This document shows positions 8,364 through 16,218 of a DNA stretch of 33,680 nt, piece by piece. Location: positions 1-33,680 of the forward strand of contig JAHDCC010000011.1 of assembly GCA_020630065.1 (NCBI GenBank), given 5' to 3'. The notes under the pieces are model-generated. The model did not search any database and had not been told where the DNA came from. It worked only from the letters and a program-made list of their open reading frames with translations. Position numbers and translations under genes: made by a program. The DNA is from Acidimicrobiales bacterium. Lineage in GTDB: Bacteria > Actinomycetota > Acidimicrobiia > Acidimicrobiales > SZUA-35. Within the stretch, counting starts at the first letter, position 1. The number at the start of each line of letters is the position of its first letter.

Positions 8364-8720
8364 CTATAGGAAGCTCTTCAGCCAGTCGAAGACGATGTCG
8401 CCATACAGGATGCTCAAAACGGTTGTGGCGGCGAAAAAAAGGGCGCCAATAGCGAGATACCGCTTAGGTACGGCGCCATCTTCGGGAATGCCCGGTACTT
8501 TTCGTCGAATCCATCGGACAATAAAGTTGTCGGGCTTTATAAGGTTGAGACCTACCAATGCGGTCAAGACGCCGGGTCCCGGTATGACCATCATTGCGAG
8601 TCCGGCAATTACTAAGAGAACTCCGGCCCCGATTTGCAGAAGACGACGTACCCCCATTTGTTGCTCGTCGGCGGAGATGCCGGGTTTAAGGTCGTCGTAT
8701 TCGATATCCAGATCCATCAT
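8364..8720 (-). CDS. PGPGW-motif (TIGR02611-like) membrane protein
   Basis: 118 residues with a polar N-terminus, a hydrophobic helix containing MMVIPGPGVLTALVGL, a basic stretch (IVRWIRRKVPG), and a second hydrophobic segment (YLAIGALFFAATTVLSILYG). The PGPG element within a helix is the family signature of small transmembrane proteins of unknown function common in Actinomycetota. Start is ATGATG at 8720/8717 with AAGGA upstream. A perfect 16-bp palindrome (8359-8374) covers the stop codon and could act as a short hairpin at the 3' end, though no T tract follows. The gene converges with the helicase gene and is divergent from the SPFH operon. Confidence 0.75.
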   Translation of the reverse strand: MMDLDIEYDDLKPGISADEQQMGVRRLLQIGAGVLLVIAGLAMMVIPGPGVLTALVGLNLIKPDNFIVRWIRRKVPGIPEDGAVPKRYLAIGALFFAATTVLSILYGDIVFDWLKSFL

Positions 8721-8800
8721 GGCCGTCCTTGGGCGGCTTGTCCCGCGGTGGGTGAGGTGCGGGGTATGTGCCCAGTTTAGTAGATGGTCGATGTGGTTGT

Positions 8801-8848
8801 TTGACGGGGAGGCAGAGGAGGTTATTTATGATATAAAAGTGATATCAT
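8801..8848 (+). promoter_or_regulatory. Candidate promoter and operator of the SPFH-RHH operon
   Basis: TTGACG at 8801-8806 is a good -35 candidate, with AT-rich TATTTATGAT (8823-8832) as the -10 region. A perfect inverted repeat ATGATAT/ATATCAT (8828-8834 and 8842-8848, 7-bp spacer) overlaps it and contains an 8-bp palindrome TGATATCA (8840-8847). Such a short symmetric site suits a ribbon-helix-helix dimer pair, and an RHH gene is the second gene of the operon, so autoregulation is a reasonable guess. The ribosome site TTGGAGGAGA follows just before the SPFH start. Confidence 0.5.
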
Positions 8849-8878
8849 ATTGATAGCTCAATTTGGAGGAGATATTCA

Positions 8879-9787
8879 ATGACTTCGGTTTCTACTTTTG
8901 AGGGCCAGTCACGGTCAGGGCTTACCGCACTTGTTTTTATCGGGGCAGCGGTGGCGCTAAGTTTAGTGATGGCGGTGGCAGGGGGTTTGATCACTGACTC
9001 CTCAGGCGCAGCCGGGTTTACCCTGGTTGCGGCAGGACTAGTCCTATTTATCGGAGCTATTTGTGTTGCTACCGGTCTCTATATGCTGCAACCAAACAAG
9101 GCGGCGGTCTTTACACTTTTCGGCGACTATAAAGGCACTGACACCCAGCCGGGACTACGCTTTGCCAACCCGTTGTACCGCAAACGTCGAATCTCGCTTC
9201 GGATCAGAAACTTCACCACCCAACGTTCGAAGGTGAACGACGCTAACGGCAACCCGATCGAGATCGCCGCCGTTGTTGTATGGAAAGTATCCGATACAGC
9301 CCTGGCAGTGTTTGGTGTCAATGATTGCGAAAACTACGTACACATTCAATCGGAGGCTGCGGTCCGGCAACTGGCCCGTTCTTATCCGTACGACAATTTT
9401 GAAGATACCGAGACGATGACGCTGATCGGCGAAACTGAGGAAGTTAATCGCCACCTTAAGGCAGAGCTGCAAGAACGTGCGGATGAAGCAGGCGTGCAAA
9501 TTTTGGAAGCGCGTATCACCGACTTGAGTTACGCAGCTGAAATCGCCGAAGCCATGTTGAAACGGCAACAGGCGTCTGCCATTGTGGCGGCTAGAACCAA
9601 GATTGTCGAAGGGGCGGTCCTGATGGTTCGCGACGCGATCGAAGCACTCGAAGATGGCGGTGAAAATGGCGATCCGATAGTTTTGGATACAGATCGAAAA
9701 GCTACTTTTGCCTCCAACCTAATGACGGTGATTGCCAGCGACACGCCGACGAACCCAATCGTCAACGTCGGTACATTGAACCGATAG
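8879..9787 (+). CDS. SPFH/Band 7 (PHB) domain membrane protein
   Basis: The 302-residue protein has two hydrophobic helices near the N-terminus (about 17-37 and 46-68) and then the SPFH domain. Typical blocks are QPNKAAVFTLFGDYKGT, PGLRFANPLYRKRRISLRI, IEIAAVVVWKVSDTALAVF and the helical LQERADEAGVQILEARITDL. SPFH proteins form large oligomeric membrane assemblies that organise lipid domains or regulate membrane proteases. The ATG has a strong GGAGGAG ribosome site 8-10 nt upstream. It is followed 46 bp later by an Arc-type RHH gene. The SPFH-RHH pairing recurs in Actinomycetota; its purpose is not established. Confidence 0.9.
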   Translation: MTSVSTFEGQSRSGLTALVFIGAAVALSLVMAVAGGLITDSSGAAGFTLVAAGLVLFIGAICVATGLYMLQPNKAAVFTLFGDYKGTDTQPGLRFANPLYRKRRISLRIRNFTTQRSKVNDANGNPIEIAAVVVWKVSDTALAVFGVNDCENYVHIQSEAAVRQLARSYPYDNFEDTETMTLIGETEEVNRHLKAELQERADEAGVQILEARITDLSYAAEIAEAMLKRQQASAIVAARTKIVEGAVLMVRDAIEALEDGGENGDPIVLDTDRKATFASNLMTVIASDTPTNPIVNVGTLNR

Positions 9788-9833
9788 GTTCATGAAAGTA
9801 AATAGTCGGATGCCGAGGTAGGAAGGAGGCGGC

Positions 9834-10019
9834 GTGGCTCGACAGCGTAAACAATTTCCACTTCGGTTACCGCCAGAGTTATACGATGCCTACGAAGCAT
9901 GGGCTCAAGACGAGTTCCGTTCGGTCAACGCCCAAATCGAGGCAGTCCTCGTTGACGCCGCCCGAAAATCGGGTCGCCTACGCCGAAAATCTAAGGAATC
10001 TAAGAAATCTACGTCGTAG
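9834..10019 (+). CDS. Arc/HicB-like ribbon-helix-helix DNA-binding protein
   Basis: 61 residues. The N-terminal beta strand [20 protein letters not shown] is followed by the second helix [20 protein letters not shown], the standard Arc/MetJ RHH fold, and then a basic tail ([12 protein letters not shown]). RHH proteins bind DNA as dimers and often control their own promoter. The start is GTG at 9834 preceded by AAGGAGG. Lying behind the SPFH gene, it is the best candidate for the factor binding the inverted repeat at 8828-8848. Although such proteins are often named toxin-antitoxin components, no toxin gene is adjacent. Confidence 0.8.
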   Translation: MARQRKQFPLRLPPELYDAYEAWAQDEFRSVNAQIEAVLVDAARKSGRLRRKSKESKKSTS

Positions 10020-10114
10020 GTCGGGGTTCGGGTTCGAGATGCCGGTTGGCGATGTAGGCGACTCACCGTACGGCCGGTTGCGGATGCAACAAACAGAGTG
10101 CATATCTGGCACAA

Positions 10115-10148
10115 TGTGCCTTATATGCTAGGAGAGGCGCAAGGCACA
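10115..10148. terminator. Inverted repeat between convergent genes
   Basis: TGTGCCTT (10115-10122) and AAGGCACA (10141-10148) form an 8-bp perfect stem around an 18-nt loop, between the 3' ends of the RHH gene and the minus-strand sigma4-like gene. There is no T tract after it, so a transcription terminator or mRNA 3'-end stabiliser is only a suggestion. Confidence 0.35.
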
Positions 10149-10197
10149 CCACGTCCTGTCGACCATGACGGTGCTCGCTCCACGCCGCGCGGCCCGT

Positions 10198-11523
10198 CTA
10201 CGGTTTCAAACCAATCGTAAAGTTATCGAGCAGATTTGCTTCGCTGCCGCCCGTTATCGACACGAACGTAACTGTCACCGTGTCTGAGTTCGGAGGCACC
10301 AAATAGTCGAACTGATAGGTTCGCCATTCCTGTCCCGTTTCGAGCACCCATGATTGGGCTTCGCCGGAAGCCGGTTGAAACACAACTCGCATCGAGTCCG
10401 TTCCCTTGCGGCCCCGATGGGCGACACTCCACCGCAGTTGACTGTTTGGCGATACCTCGACTTGTGTCGTCATTTCGTTGCGGCCTGTCGAATTCAACTC
10501 GATGTGATGACTTCCCCCGGGGCTTTCAACACCGTTGTGGCCTGTCGCCCAGATCTCGATGGGACGGCTAGCTGTCCAACCCGGAATAGTAGGAAACGAA
10601 GCCCACTTTAAAGCCTCGACCCGGTTGGATTCGAACCCTCCGTTTGGTACGACCGGTTCACGAAACGGAATCGTCGTGGTCGTGGTCTCCTCGTCTGGTT
10701 GCTGGGTAGTTGTCGGTTCCGGAACTGTGGTTTCGGGTGAGGGAGCAACCTCGACGATTGATTCAACCTCATCTGCTTCGTCGACCGGGTCTGAAGGGCT
10801 CCCAACGGTCGTCTCAACTGGGTTAGATGCGGTGCGTAGCGTTGTTGTCGTAGCTTGGCTGGCCTCGTCGGTTTCATTAAGCAGCCAATCCGATCCAGCT
10901 AGTACAACAATGGCTCCGGTCAATATGACCGCAAGTAAACCTGACAACAGCAACAAGAGCCGCCGGGAGCTGGTTCTCTTCCGCTCGGCAGTCTTTACTT
11001 CGGACAAATACGACGTAGATTTTGGCTCCCGTGAAACGCTCGTGGTTAGCGTTGTGGGTTCGGAGCTGATGCCGTTCAATAACGAAGTTTCGAAATCGGA
11101 CACCGCACTCGATTCCGAGTCGACAGAATCAATGTGTTCCTGTAGCCCTGCGATACTTTGACGTTCAGATGATTCCACGCTCTGAACTGAAACGTCTAGA
11201 GCGTCGGCGACGAGTTGTTTATCAAGCCCGAAAAAGACTCTGAGCGCCAAAATTTCATCCTGGGAATCTGAAACGAAATCTAACTTGGGTTCGCCAACCT
11301 TTTTCAACGTGCCCAACGCCGAACGGGCCACAGCTAGTTCTGCTGGCATATCGGCAGTTTCGTACAGTAAATCGGAGGCGCTGCGAAAAATATGGCTCGA
11401 ATCCACCGCCATCGGTGAGACCCCATAGAAGTCACGAAGCTGATCGAGGCTAGACCCGAATTTCGCTTCAAGGGAAGCTGCACTCTCTAAAAATTGTGTA
11501 TCGCCCGCCGCAGGGTTAATCAT
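10198..11523 (-). CDS. Membrane-anchored sigma-region-4-like HTH protein with extracellular DUF642/CBM-like domain
   Basis: The 441-residue protein has clear zones. Residues 1-85 are unassigned. Residues 89-130 (DEILALRVFFGLDKQLVADA followed by LDVSVQSVESSERQSIAGLQ) look like the HTH of an ECF sigma-factor region 4. A basic patch RKRTSSRR precedes one membrane helix (about 188-210), giving N-in/C-out topology. Residues 215-297 are a Thr/Glu/Pro-rich spacer. Residues 298-441 (VVPNGGFESN, IPGWTASRPIEIWATG, GGSHHIELNST) resemble DUF642-like carbohydrate-binding beta-sandwich modules. No sigma region 2 is visible, so it cannot act alone as a sigma factor. It may carry a wall or glycan signal to an intracellular HTH. 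ATG at 11523 is the only reasonable start; its ribosome site is weak. Confidence 0.65.
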   Translation of the reverse strand: MINPAAGDTQFLESAASLEAKFGSSLDQLRDFYGVSPMAVDSSHIFRSASDLLYETADMPAELAVARSALGTLKKVGEPKLDFVSDSQDEILALRVFFGLDKQLVADALDVSVQSVESSERQSIAGLQEHIDSVDSESSAVSDFETSLLNGISSEPTTLTTSVSREPKSTSYLSEVKTAERKRTSSRRLLLLLSGLLAVILTGAIVVLAGSDWLLNETDEASQATTTTLRTASNPVETTVGSPSDPVDEADEVESIVEVAPSPETTVPEPTTTQQPDEETTTTTIPFREPVVPNGGFESNRVEALKWASFPTIPGWTASRPIEIWATGHNGVESPGGSHHIELNSTGRNEMTTQVEVSPNSQLRWSVAHRGRKGTDSMRVVFQPASGEAQSWVLETGQEWRTYQFDYLVPPNSDTVTVTFVSITGGSEANLLDNFTIGLKP

Positions 11524-11712
11524 TAGTGCTAACCGCCGTATACATCGTGTTATCCGTGCTGCTTGATCAGTCTATTCCCGGCTAGGAATAAGCTGTAACT
11601 CTACGTGACATACTTTTATCTGGGTAATTAGTGAACCGCCAGCACCAACGCCAACTCGATTGTAGTCAGAATCGGTTACGATTTAAAGCCGTAAACAGCG
11701 TAGAGACACGCG
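11524..11712. other. Divergent intergenic region upstream of the ABC operon
   Basis: About 190 bp separate the sigma4-like gene from the structured ABC leader. It is AT-richer than the flanking genes and must contain both promoters, but I cannot assign a -35/-10 pair with confidence. No ORF here looks coding. Confidence 0.4.
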
Positions 11713-11766
11713 CTGACCTGCGGGAATGTGGGAAATCGTCCTAAAGGACGAGTTGACGCAGGTCAG
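11713..11766 (+). promoter_or_regulatory. Structured leader (nested stem-loops) before the ABC operon
   Basis: A 10-bp perfect stem CTGACCTGCG/CGCAGGTCAG (11713-11722 with 11757-11766) encloses a second hairpin CGTCCT/AGGACG (11737-11742 with 11745-11750). The inner stem can be extended through AAAT/AGTT with one mismatch, leaving an unpaired purine-rich GGAATGTGGG (11723-11732) opposite two bases. It ends 21 bp before the ATP-binding gene start. It could be a cis-regulatory RNA or a DNA operator. It does not match any riboswitch class I can recall. Confidence 0.5.
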
Positions 11767-11787
11767 AAGTTAGCTAGGTTTGAGACT

Positions 11788-12777
11788 ATGATCGAAGTCG
11801 AAGGGCTCGTGAAGAGCTACGGAAACACTCACGCCGTCAAAGGTATCGATTTGCACGTCGACTCGGGTGAGATCGTCGCCTTTCTGGGGCCAAACGGTGC
11901 CGGCAAAACCACAACCATAGAAATTCTCGAAGGATTTCGAAAAGCTACCTCCGGGACAGTTCGCGTTATGGGTGAAGACCCGACGTCGGCGCCTGCCCAT
12001 TGGAGGGAACGACTCGGAATCGTCCTGCAAGAGTCAGAACCGATCCCTTCGCTGACGGCGCTCGAGACAGTGCAAATGCAGTCCAACTTCTACTCTTTTG
12101 AAGGTCGAACTCGACCGGAACCAACGCAACTACTCAACCTTGTTGGACTGGGCGACGCCGCAGATCAACGAGTCAAAAAGCTTTCCGGTGGGCAAAAACG
12201 TCGGCTCGATCTCGCAAGTGCACTTGTCGGCGACCCCGACCTCATCTTCCTCGATGAGCCGACGACGGGGTTCGATCCGACCGCTCGGCGCGAATCGTGG
12301 AAAATGGTAGAGGCGCTACGAGATCTCAACAAGACGGTCCTTCTCACCACACATTACATGGACGAAGCAGAGCATCTCGCCGACCGGATCGTGGTAATCA
12401 ACGGCGGACTGATAACCGCTCGGGGCACGGCAGAAGAACTAGCTTCAGTCGTAGATGCTAAAACAACAATTTCGTGGACTTGTCGAACCGATGACGTTGC
12501 ACTCCTGACCGATGCCGGCATCGGACGCCGCCCCGGTTCGGAAATCAGCTCAAGCGTGCAATCTGACCAAACCACGACACTATGTGAGATGGAGGCTGTC
12601 GAAGTCATTCCGACTCTGCGGGCGCTTATCGACGCAGCGGAAAACCAATCGATCGACCTTGTTGGACTCCAAGTGATCAATCCAACGCTGGAAGATGTCT
12701 ATCTCAAATTGGTAGCGAACCCGGCAGACCAGCCGGACAATGATGACCGAACGAAGGGCGCCGATGATGGGCGGTAA
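11788..12777 (+). CDS. ABC-2 type exporter, ATP-binding protein
   Basis: The 329-residue ATPase has Walker A GPNGAGKT (residues 34-41), the signature LSGGQKRRLDLASALVGDP, Walker B LIFLDEPTTGFD and the switch His in VLLTTHYMDEAEHLADR. The LSGGQKRRLDLA and FDPTARR features place it with DrrA/ABC-2 drug, antibiotic or polymer exporters. The C-terminal 100 residues form the extra domain common in this subfamily. The frame is open from 11728, but ATG at 11788 fits the family N-terminus MIEVEGLVKSYG; AGG lies about 10 nt upstream. The stop overlaps the start of the permease gene, so the two are co-translated. Confidence 0.92.
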   Translation: MIEVEGLVKSYGNTHAVKGIDLHVDSGEIVAFLGPNGAGKTTTIEILEGFRKATSGTVRVMGEDPTSAPAHWRERLGIVLQESEPIPSLTALETVQMQSNFYSFEGRTRPEPTQLLNLVGLGDAADQRVKKLSGGQKRRLDLASALVGDPDLIFLDEPTTGFDPTARRESWKMVEALRDLNKTVLLTTHYMDEAEHLADRIVVINGGLITARGTAEELASVVDAKTTISWTCRTDDVALLTDAGIGRRPGSEISSSVQSDQTTTLCEMEAVEVIPTLRALIDAAENQSIDLVGLQVINPTLEDVYLKLVANPADQPDNDDRTKGADDGR

Positions 12778-13549
12778 CTGGCTGAAACAACTTAAAACCC
12801 AGACCAAGTTCAACCTGCTGGCGTTTCGCCGCAATCCGGCGGCAACATTCTTTACCATCATTCTGCCGTTGGTGTTCCTGTTTGTTTTCACCTCAATATT
12901 CGGTAACGATGAGATAGGAAACGGTCGCCGGGTAGCAACGCTCTATGTCCCAGCCCTGTTGGCTCTCGCTGTAATCTCGGCAACCTTGGTTAACTTGGCG
13001 ATGACGTTAACGTCTCACCGCGAACAAGGGGTGTTGAAACGGGTTCGTTCAACGCCGCTAAGGCCATGGATTTTTATTGTCGCTCAAGGCCTCGCCGGCG
13101 TTGCCCTGTCCGTCATTATGGCTGTTGTCTTTATCGGCGTCGGTCGAGTGTTTTTTGATGTCACCGTTCAGTCTGTGGGCGTGATCCCTCTAGCGATTAG
13201 CGTCATGGTCGGCGCCGCATCGTTCTCGGCGCTCGGCGTGGCGTTAACCGTTATCATTCCTTCCGAAGAAGCTGCACCGGCAGTAACGAATGCACTGATT
13301 TTGCCGCTCTATTTCATCAGCGATATTTTCATTATTGGCTCCGACGGTGAGTCTGCGGTGGGAGGGGTGCCAGAGTTCATCGCCAACCTGTTCCCGATCA
13401 AACACTTGGGGATAGCGCTAAGCGAGTCGTTCGATCCATTCACGACGGAGATGCCGTTTCCCGTAGAGCATTGGCTGGTCGTATTAGCGTGGGGAATGTT
13501 CGGGCTGGCCGTGTCGGTCTGGAAGTTTCGCTGGGAACCACGTCGCTAA
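12764..13549 (+). CDS. ABC-2 type exporter, permease protein
   Basis: About 261 residues with six predicted membrane helices. The N-terminal QTKFNLLAFRRNPAATFFTI and the SHREQGVLKRVRSTPLRPW cytoplasmic loop are characteristic of ABC2_membrane permeases of the DrrB type. I chose ATG at 12764 because AAGGG (12754-12758) lies 5 nt upstream; ATG at 12740 in the same frame has no comparable site. Either way the gene overlaps the end of the ATPase gene. The substrate is not predictable; drug, lipid or polymer export are all possible. Confidence 0.9.
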   Translation: MMGGNWLKQLKTQTKFNLLAFRRNPAATFFTIILPLVFLFVFTSIFGNDEIGNGRRVATLYVPALLALAVISATLVNLAMTLTSHREQGVLKRVRSTPLRPWIFIVAQGLAGVALSVIMAVVFIGVGRVFFDVTVQSVGVIPLAISVMVGAASFSALGVALTVIIPSEEAAPAVTNALILPLYFISDIFIIGSDGESAVGGVPEFIANLFPIKHLGIALSESFDPFTTEMPFPVEHWLVVLAWGMFGLAVSVWKFRWEPRR

Positions 13550-13593
13550 CGCACAAACATCGCTAAACGAGTCGAGCCAGATCCTGCTAAAAC

Positions 13594-13647
13594 TACCGAG
13601 AGACCAGCGCAGGGCGGGTGGGATTGCGTGCTGCGCTGGTCTCGGTA
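13594..13647 (+). terminator. Long stem-loop after the ABC operon
   Basis: GAGACCAGCGCAG (13600-13612) pairs perfectly with CTGCGCTGGTCTC (13631-13643) around an 18-nt loop. Outer bases TACC/GGTA extend the stem past a 2-nt bulge to about 17 bp. It lies 45 bp after the permease stop. The T tract is weak, so this may be a transcription terminator or an mRNA 3'-end structure. The 11-mer GCTAAAACTAC at 13586-13596 overlaps its left edge and recurs in the hairpin at 17285-17339. Confidence 0.55.
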
Positions 13648-13754
13648 TTGACAAACCCTATGGGTTCGAAATGCGATCCTTTGCGTCGCCGGTCGGTAAA
13701 CCGTCGACAGAGTTGATAGTTGAGGCACTAACAAGCGGAGCGCATACATCTAGG

Positions 13755-13773
13755 AACCGTCGAATCGACGGTT
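13755..13773. terminator. Short GC hairpin near the gmd 3' end
   Basis: AACCGTCG/CGACGGTT forms an 8-bp stem with a 3-nt loop, followed on the plus strand by TTATT. It lies between the convergent ABC operon and gmd and may end plus-strand transcription. A related AAACCGTCGAC is at 13698-13708. Confidence 0.4.
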
Positions 13774-13838
13774 TATTCCCCAATAGGATAAAAATTTTCG
13801 AAATTTGTTTGTCCGCCGGTCGACCAGATGAAACTGGT

Positions 13839-14816
13839 CTAGCCTTCGAGCAGTTTTATTTCGGCGTCCACCATCCGGGTCACCAGCTCAGAAAAAGTGA
13901 CTTCCGGCTTCCATCCGAGCTTGGTGTGAGCTTTTGTGGCGTCGCCCCGCAAGTCGTCAACTTCTGACGGACGGATGAACCGCTCGTCGATGCGCACATG
14001 ATCGTCGGTTCGAAGTCCGACGTGTTCGAACGCAACATCGCAGAACTCGCGGACGGTGTGGCTCTCCCCAGTGGCGATCACATAATCGTCTGCTTCGTCG
14101 GCTTGTAGCATCATCCACATGGCCTTCACGTAGTCTTCGGCATGTCCCCAGTCTCGCTTAGCGTCAAGGTTGCCTAGCATCAAGTGTTCTTGCTTGCCTG
14201 CTTTAATAGCAGCCACGCCTCTAGCGATCTTTCGGGTAACGAAATTCTCGCCGCGACGTTCGCCTTCATGGTTAAACAGGATGCCGCTGCAAGCGAAGAG
14301 TCCGTACGCCTCGCGGTAATTGATGGTCGCATGGTGGGCGGCTACTTTAGCGACCGCATATGGGCTGCGGGGGTGGAGCGTGGTCTCTTCATTCTGCGGA
14401 GCCGGAGTTGATCCGAACATCTCTGAAGATGATGCTTGGTAGAACCTCGATTCTGGCGACCGCTGGCGGATCGCTTCCAGAATCCGAATAGCTCCGGCTC
14501 CTGTGACATCGAATGTGTATTCCGGAACCTCGAACGAAACAGCCACGTGACTCTGGGCGGCCAGGTTATAAATCTCGTCAGGGTTTGTTTCGCTGATCAC
14601 CCGCTCAATGTTGAGCGCATCACTCATGTCCCCGTAGTGAAGATGCAGGTTCCGATGTTTGCTTTCAGAGTCCTGATAAATGGAGTCCAGACGGTTCCGG
14701 TTGAGCGTAGAGCTACGACGCACAACCCCATGAACCTCGTATCCCTTCCCGAGTAGGAGCTCTGCCAAGTGGGATCCGTCCTGGCCTGTAATTCCGGTAA
14801 TCAGTGCTGTCGTCAT
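13839..14816 (-). CDS. gmd: GDP-mannose 4,6-dehydratase
   Basis: This 325-residue extended SDR enzyme converts GDP-D-mannose to GDP-4-keto-6-deoxy-D-mannose, the precursor of GDP-fucose, GDP-rhamnose or GDP-perosamine. It shows the NADP motif [11 protein letters not shown] (residues 7-17), [15 protein letters not shown], the catalytic SSSEMFG and YAVAK (Y153, K157), and [20 protein letters not shown]. The loop usually written NHESPRRGE reads NHEGERRGE here (G185-E186 for Ser-Pro), a local change. ATG at 14816 gives the normal N-terminus. No fcl, rmd or per gene is adjacent, so the final sugar is unknown; it presumably feeds surface glycan synthesis. Confidence 0.93.
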   Translation of the reverse strand: MTTALITGITGQDGSHLAELLLGKGYEVHGVVRRSSTLNRNRLDSIYQDSESKHRNLHLHYGDMSDALNIERVISETNPDEIYNLAAQSHVAVSFEVPEYTFDVTGAGAIRILEAIRQRSPESRFYQASSSEMFGSTPAPQNEETTLHPRSPYAVAKVAAHHATINYREAYGLFACSGILFNHEGERRGENFVTRKIARGVAAIKAGKQEHLMLGNLDAKRDWGHAEDYVKAMWMMLQADEADDYVIATGESHTVREFCDVAFEHVGLRTDDHVRIDERFIRPSEVDDLRGDATKAHTKLGWKPEVTFSELVTRMVDAEIKLLEG

Positions 14817-14874
14817 AGACGATTTCTAGCAAGAGTCGCCCAGCTGGTCAAGGGTATGTGCCGTATCAGACCGT

Positions 14875-15753
14875 CTACTCTGAAGCGGTTGAAGGTGGGG
14901 GTTCCGTCGCTGGTTCCGGTGATTCTTCAGTAACAGGTGTGGGATCTTCCGTGGCTGTTTCGTCACTGTCAGGCTGATCAGCCGGTTGAGGGGTGTCGGA
15001 TTCTTCAGACGGAACTGTTGTCGGCTCCTCGGCCACCGTCGATGGGGAAGGTTGTGTAGTAGCTACATTTGGTTCTGTTGGTGTCGGCGATGAGCGTTCT
15101 CGTTGAGGCTCAGATGTCGACACCGTAGTCGGTGTGTTTCGTTCGATCGTGGCTTCGCCAAACGGCAGATCCCCAGACGGCAAAATGTCGCCTGGTTGGC
15201 CTTCGATGGTTGAGTCGTCGTTGGTCGGCTTGTCAGCAATGTTGACTGCGGAGGCTACCGCGATCACTACGAGTCCTGCCCCCAATAACGCTAGGACAGT
15301 GAACGCAGTCCCGAAGAGCCATGTTCGTCGGGAAGATTGAGTGGGAGAATTTGTTGGTCGAGCCGACCTGTGGCCGTGACCTGGGTCGCTGATAGCTGGC
15401 ATGCGTTTGGTTTTGGGAACCGCAGGCGCATGGGAAGTTGAGGATGTGTCTGTGGGAAATGGTGAGACAGTTTCGGCAGCCACCGATGGTTTCCGACGCT
15501 CTGGTTGTGGAGCGGAATTCGCTTCCGTCTGGCTGGCCTGCGGTATTACCGAATTTAACCCAGGTGCTGGTGGGATGGGCCGCCGCATTGGTGGGCGATC
15601 CACCGGGGCAATGTTCGGGACCGCTTCTGTGGTTTCGGTGAGGTCGTCGCTTTCGCCGGGAATTCCGTGGTCGGACTGGTCGAAAAAGCGCGCGATTGCC
15701 TGAGACGTGGACGGGCTTTCAGGGCGGTTGGACATCGAGGGCGGGATGTTCAC
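14875..15753 (-). CDS. Single-pass membrane protein with Pro/Ser/Thr-rich ectodomain
   Basis: The 292-residue product has a disordered, Pro-rich cytoplasmic part (1-140), a basic edge QSSRRTW, and one hydrophobic helix (LFGTAFTVLALLGAGLVVIA, about 145-170). An extracellular tail follows that is almost only Thr, Ser, Pro and Glu (for example STVAEEPTTVPSEESDTPQP). I recognise no domain. The architecture resembles wall-spanning or glycosylated stalk proteins of Actinomycetota. The GTG at 15753 is tentative; ATG at 15735 is an alternative and neither has a good ribosome site. It lies 58 bp upstream of gmd on the same strand, and a Ser/Thr-rich tail would suit glycosylation, but that link is speculative. 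Confidence 0.65.
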   Translation of the reverse strand: MNIPPSMSNRPESPSTSQAIARFFDQSDHGIPGESDDLTETTEAVPNIAPVDRPPMRRPIPPAPGLNSVIPQASQTEANSAPQPERRKPSVAAETVSPFPTDTSSTSHAPAVPKTKRMPAISDPGHGHRSARPTNSPTQSSRRTWLFGTAFTVLALLGAGLVVIAVASAVNIADKPTNDDSTIEGQPGDILPSGDLPFGEATIERNTPTTVSTSEPQRERSSPTPTEPNVATTQPSPSTVAEEPTTVPSEESDTPQPADQPDSDETATEDPTPVTEESPEPATEPPPSTASE

Positions 15754-15855
15754 GCCTGGATCTTATGTCAGAGGAAAGCAGTTCGTTTACTATCAACGTT
15801 GAATTACCTAGCTGCGAGAACGCCCGGTTTGCGTTTGTCGAGGTCAACGAATTTC

Positions 15856-16167
15856 ATGGTGAACCAAGGTGGTGATTACACAACCATTGGCATTGTTGAG
15901 GGCGTAGCGTGGTTGGGGCGGGATCTAGCCTGGGCACGTTCAGACAAGAACGTAAAGATAACTATTGTGTTGGCGTGGTTCCAACTCCAAGCAATAGATG
16001 CAGCCGCGGAACTCTTGATATCAACTAGCGACTTCGCATCCATGCGGACTGGCCAACAAAATGGAACACTGCATGCCATGGGATATCACATGCAGTCGGG
16101 TTTGACCACGGTGCAGACAGTCAAGTCTGTGTTGGAGGCTACAGCGGACACCTTTCCCGTTGCATAG
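15856..16167 (+). CDS. Unrecognised 103-residue ORF, possibly a remnant
   Basis: An open frame begins with ATG at 15856 (AGG 12 nt upstream, weak). The product is partly hydrophobic (NVKITIVLAWFQLQAIDAAA) and ends LEATADTFPVA. I cannot match it to a family. The surroundings contain at least two decayed genes, so this may also be a fragment of a larger gene. The longer frame from 15667 is antisense to the neighbouring gene and is not convincing. Confidence 0.3.
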   Translation: MVNQGGDYTTIGIVEGVAWLGRDLAWARSDKNVKITIVLAWFQLQAIDAAAELLISTSDFASMRTGQQNGTLHAMGYHMQSGLTTVQTVKSVLEATADTFPVA

Positions 16168-16218
16168 GCCTCAGAATCAACGCCTGCTACTAGACCCGGA
16201 GTTATCAATGTAAACTAA
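16168..16218. other. Short spacer between remnants
   Basis: No signal was found except an in-frame TAA at 16216-16218 that closes the upstream side of the following open frame. Confidence 0.3.

Noticed and set aside
8359-8374. Perfect 16-bp palindrome GCTTCCTATAGGAAGC as a regulatory site
   Set aside because: It overlaps the stop codon of the PGPGW gene and lacks a T tract; chance within coding sequence plus a stop codon is a sufficient explanation.
10535-11161. A 208-residue plus-strand ORF inside the sigma4-like membrane protein gene
   Set aside because: It is antisense to a better-supported gene and its Ser/Thr/Val-rich product mirrors the repetitive Thr/Glu/Pro codons on the other strand.
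13654-13670. GGTTCGAAA resembling a tRNA T-loop after the ABC operon
   Set aside because: The short AACCC/GGGTT stem has no acceptor, D or anticodon arms around it.
15667-15855. N-terminal extension of the 15856 ORF
   Set aside because: It is antisense to the start of the Pro/Ser/Thr-rich protein gene and has no family match.
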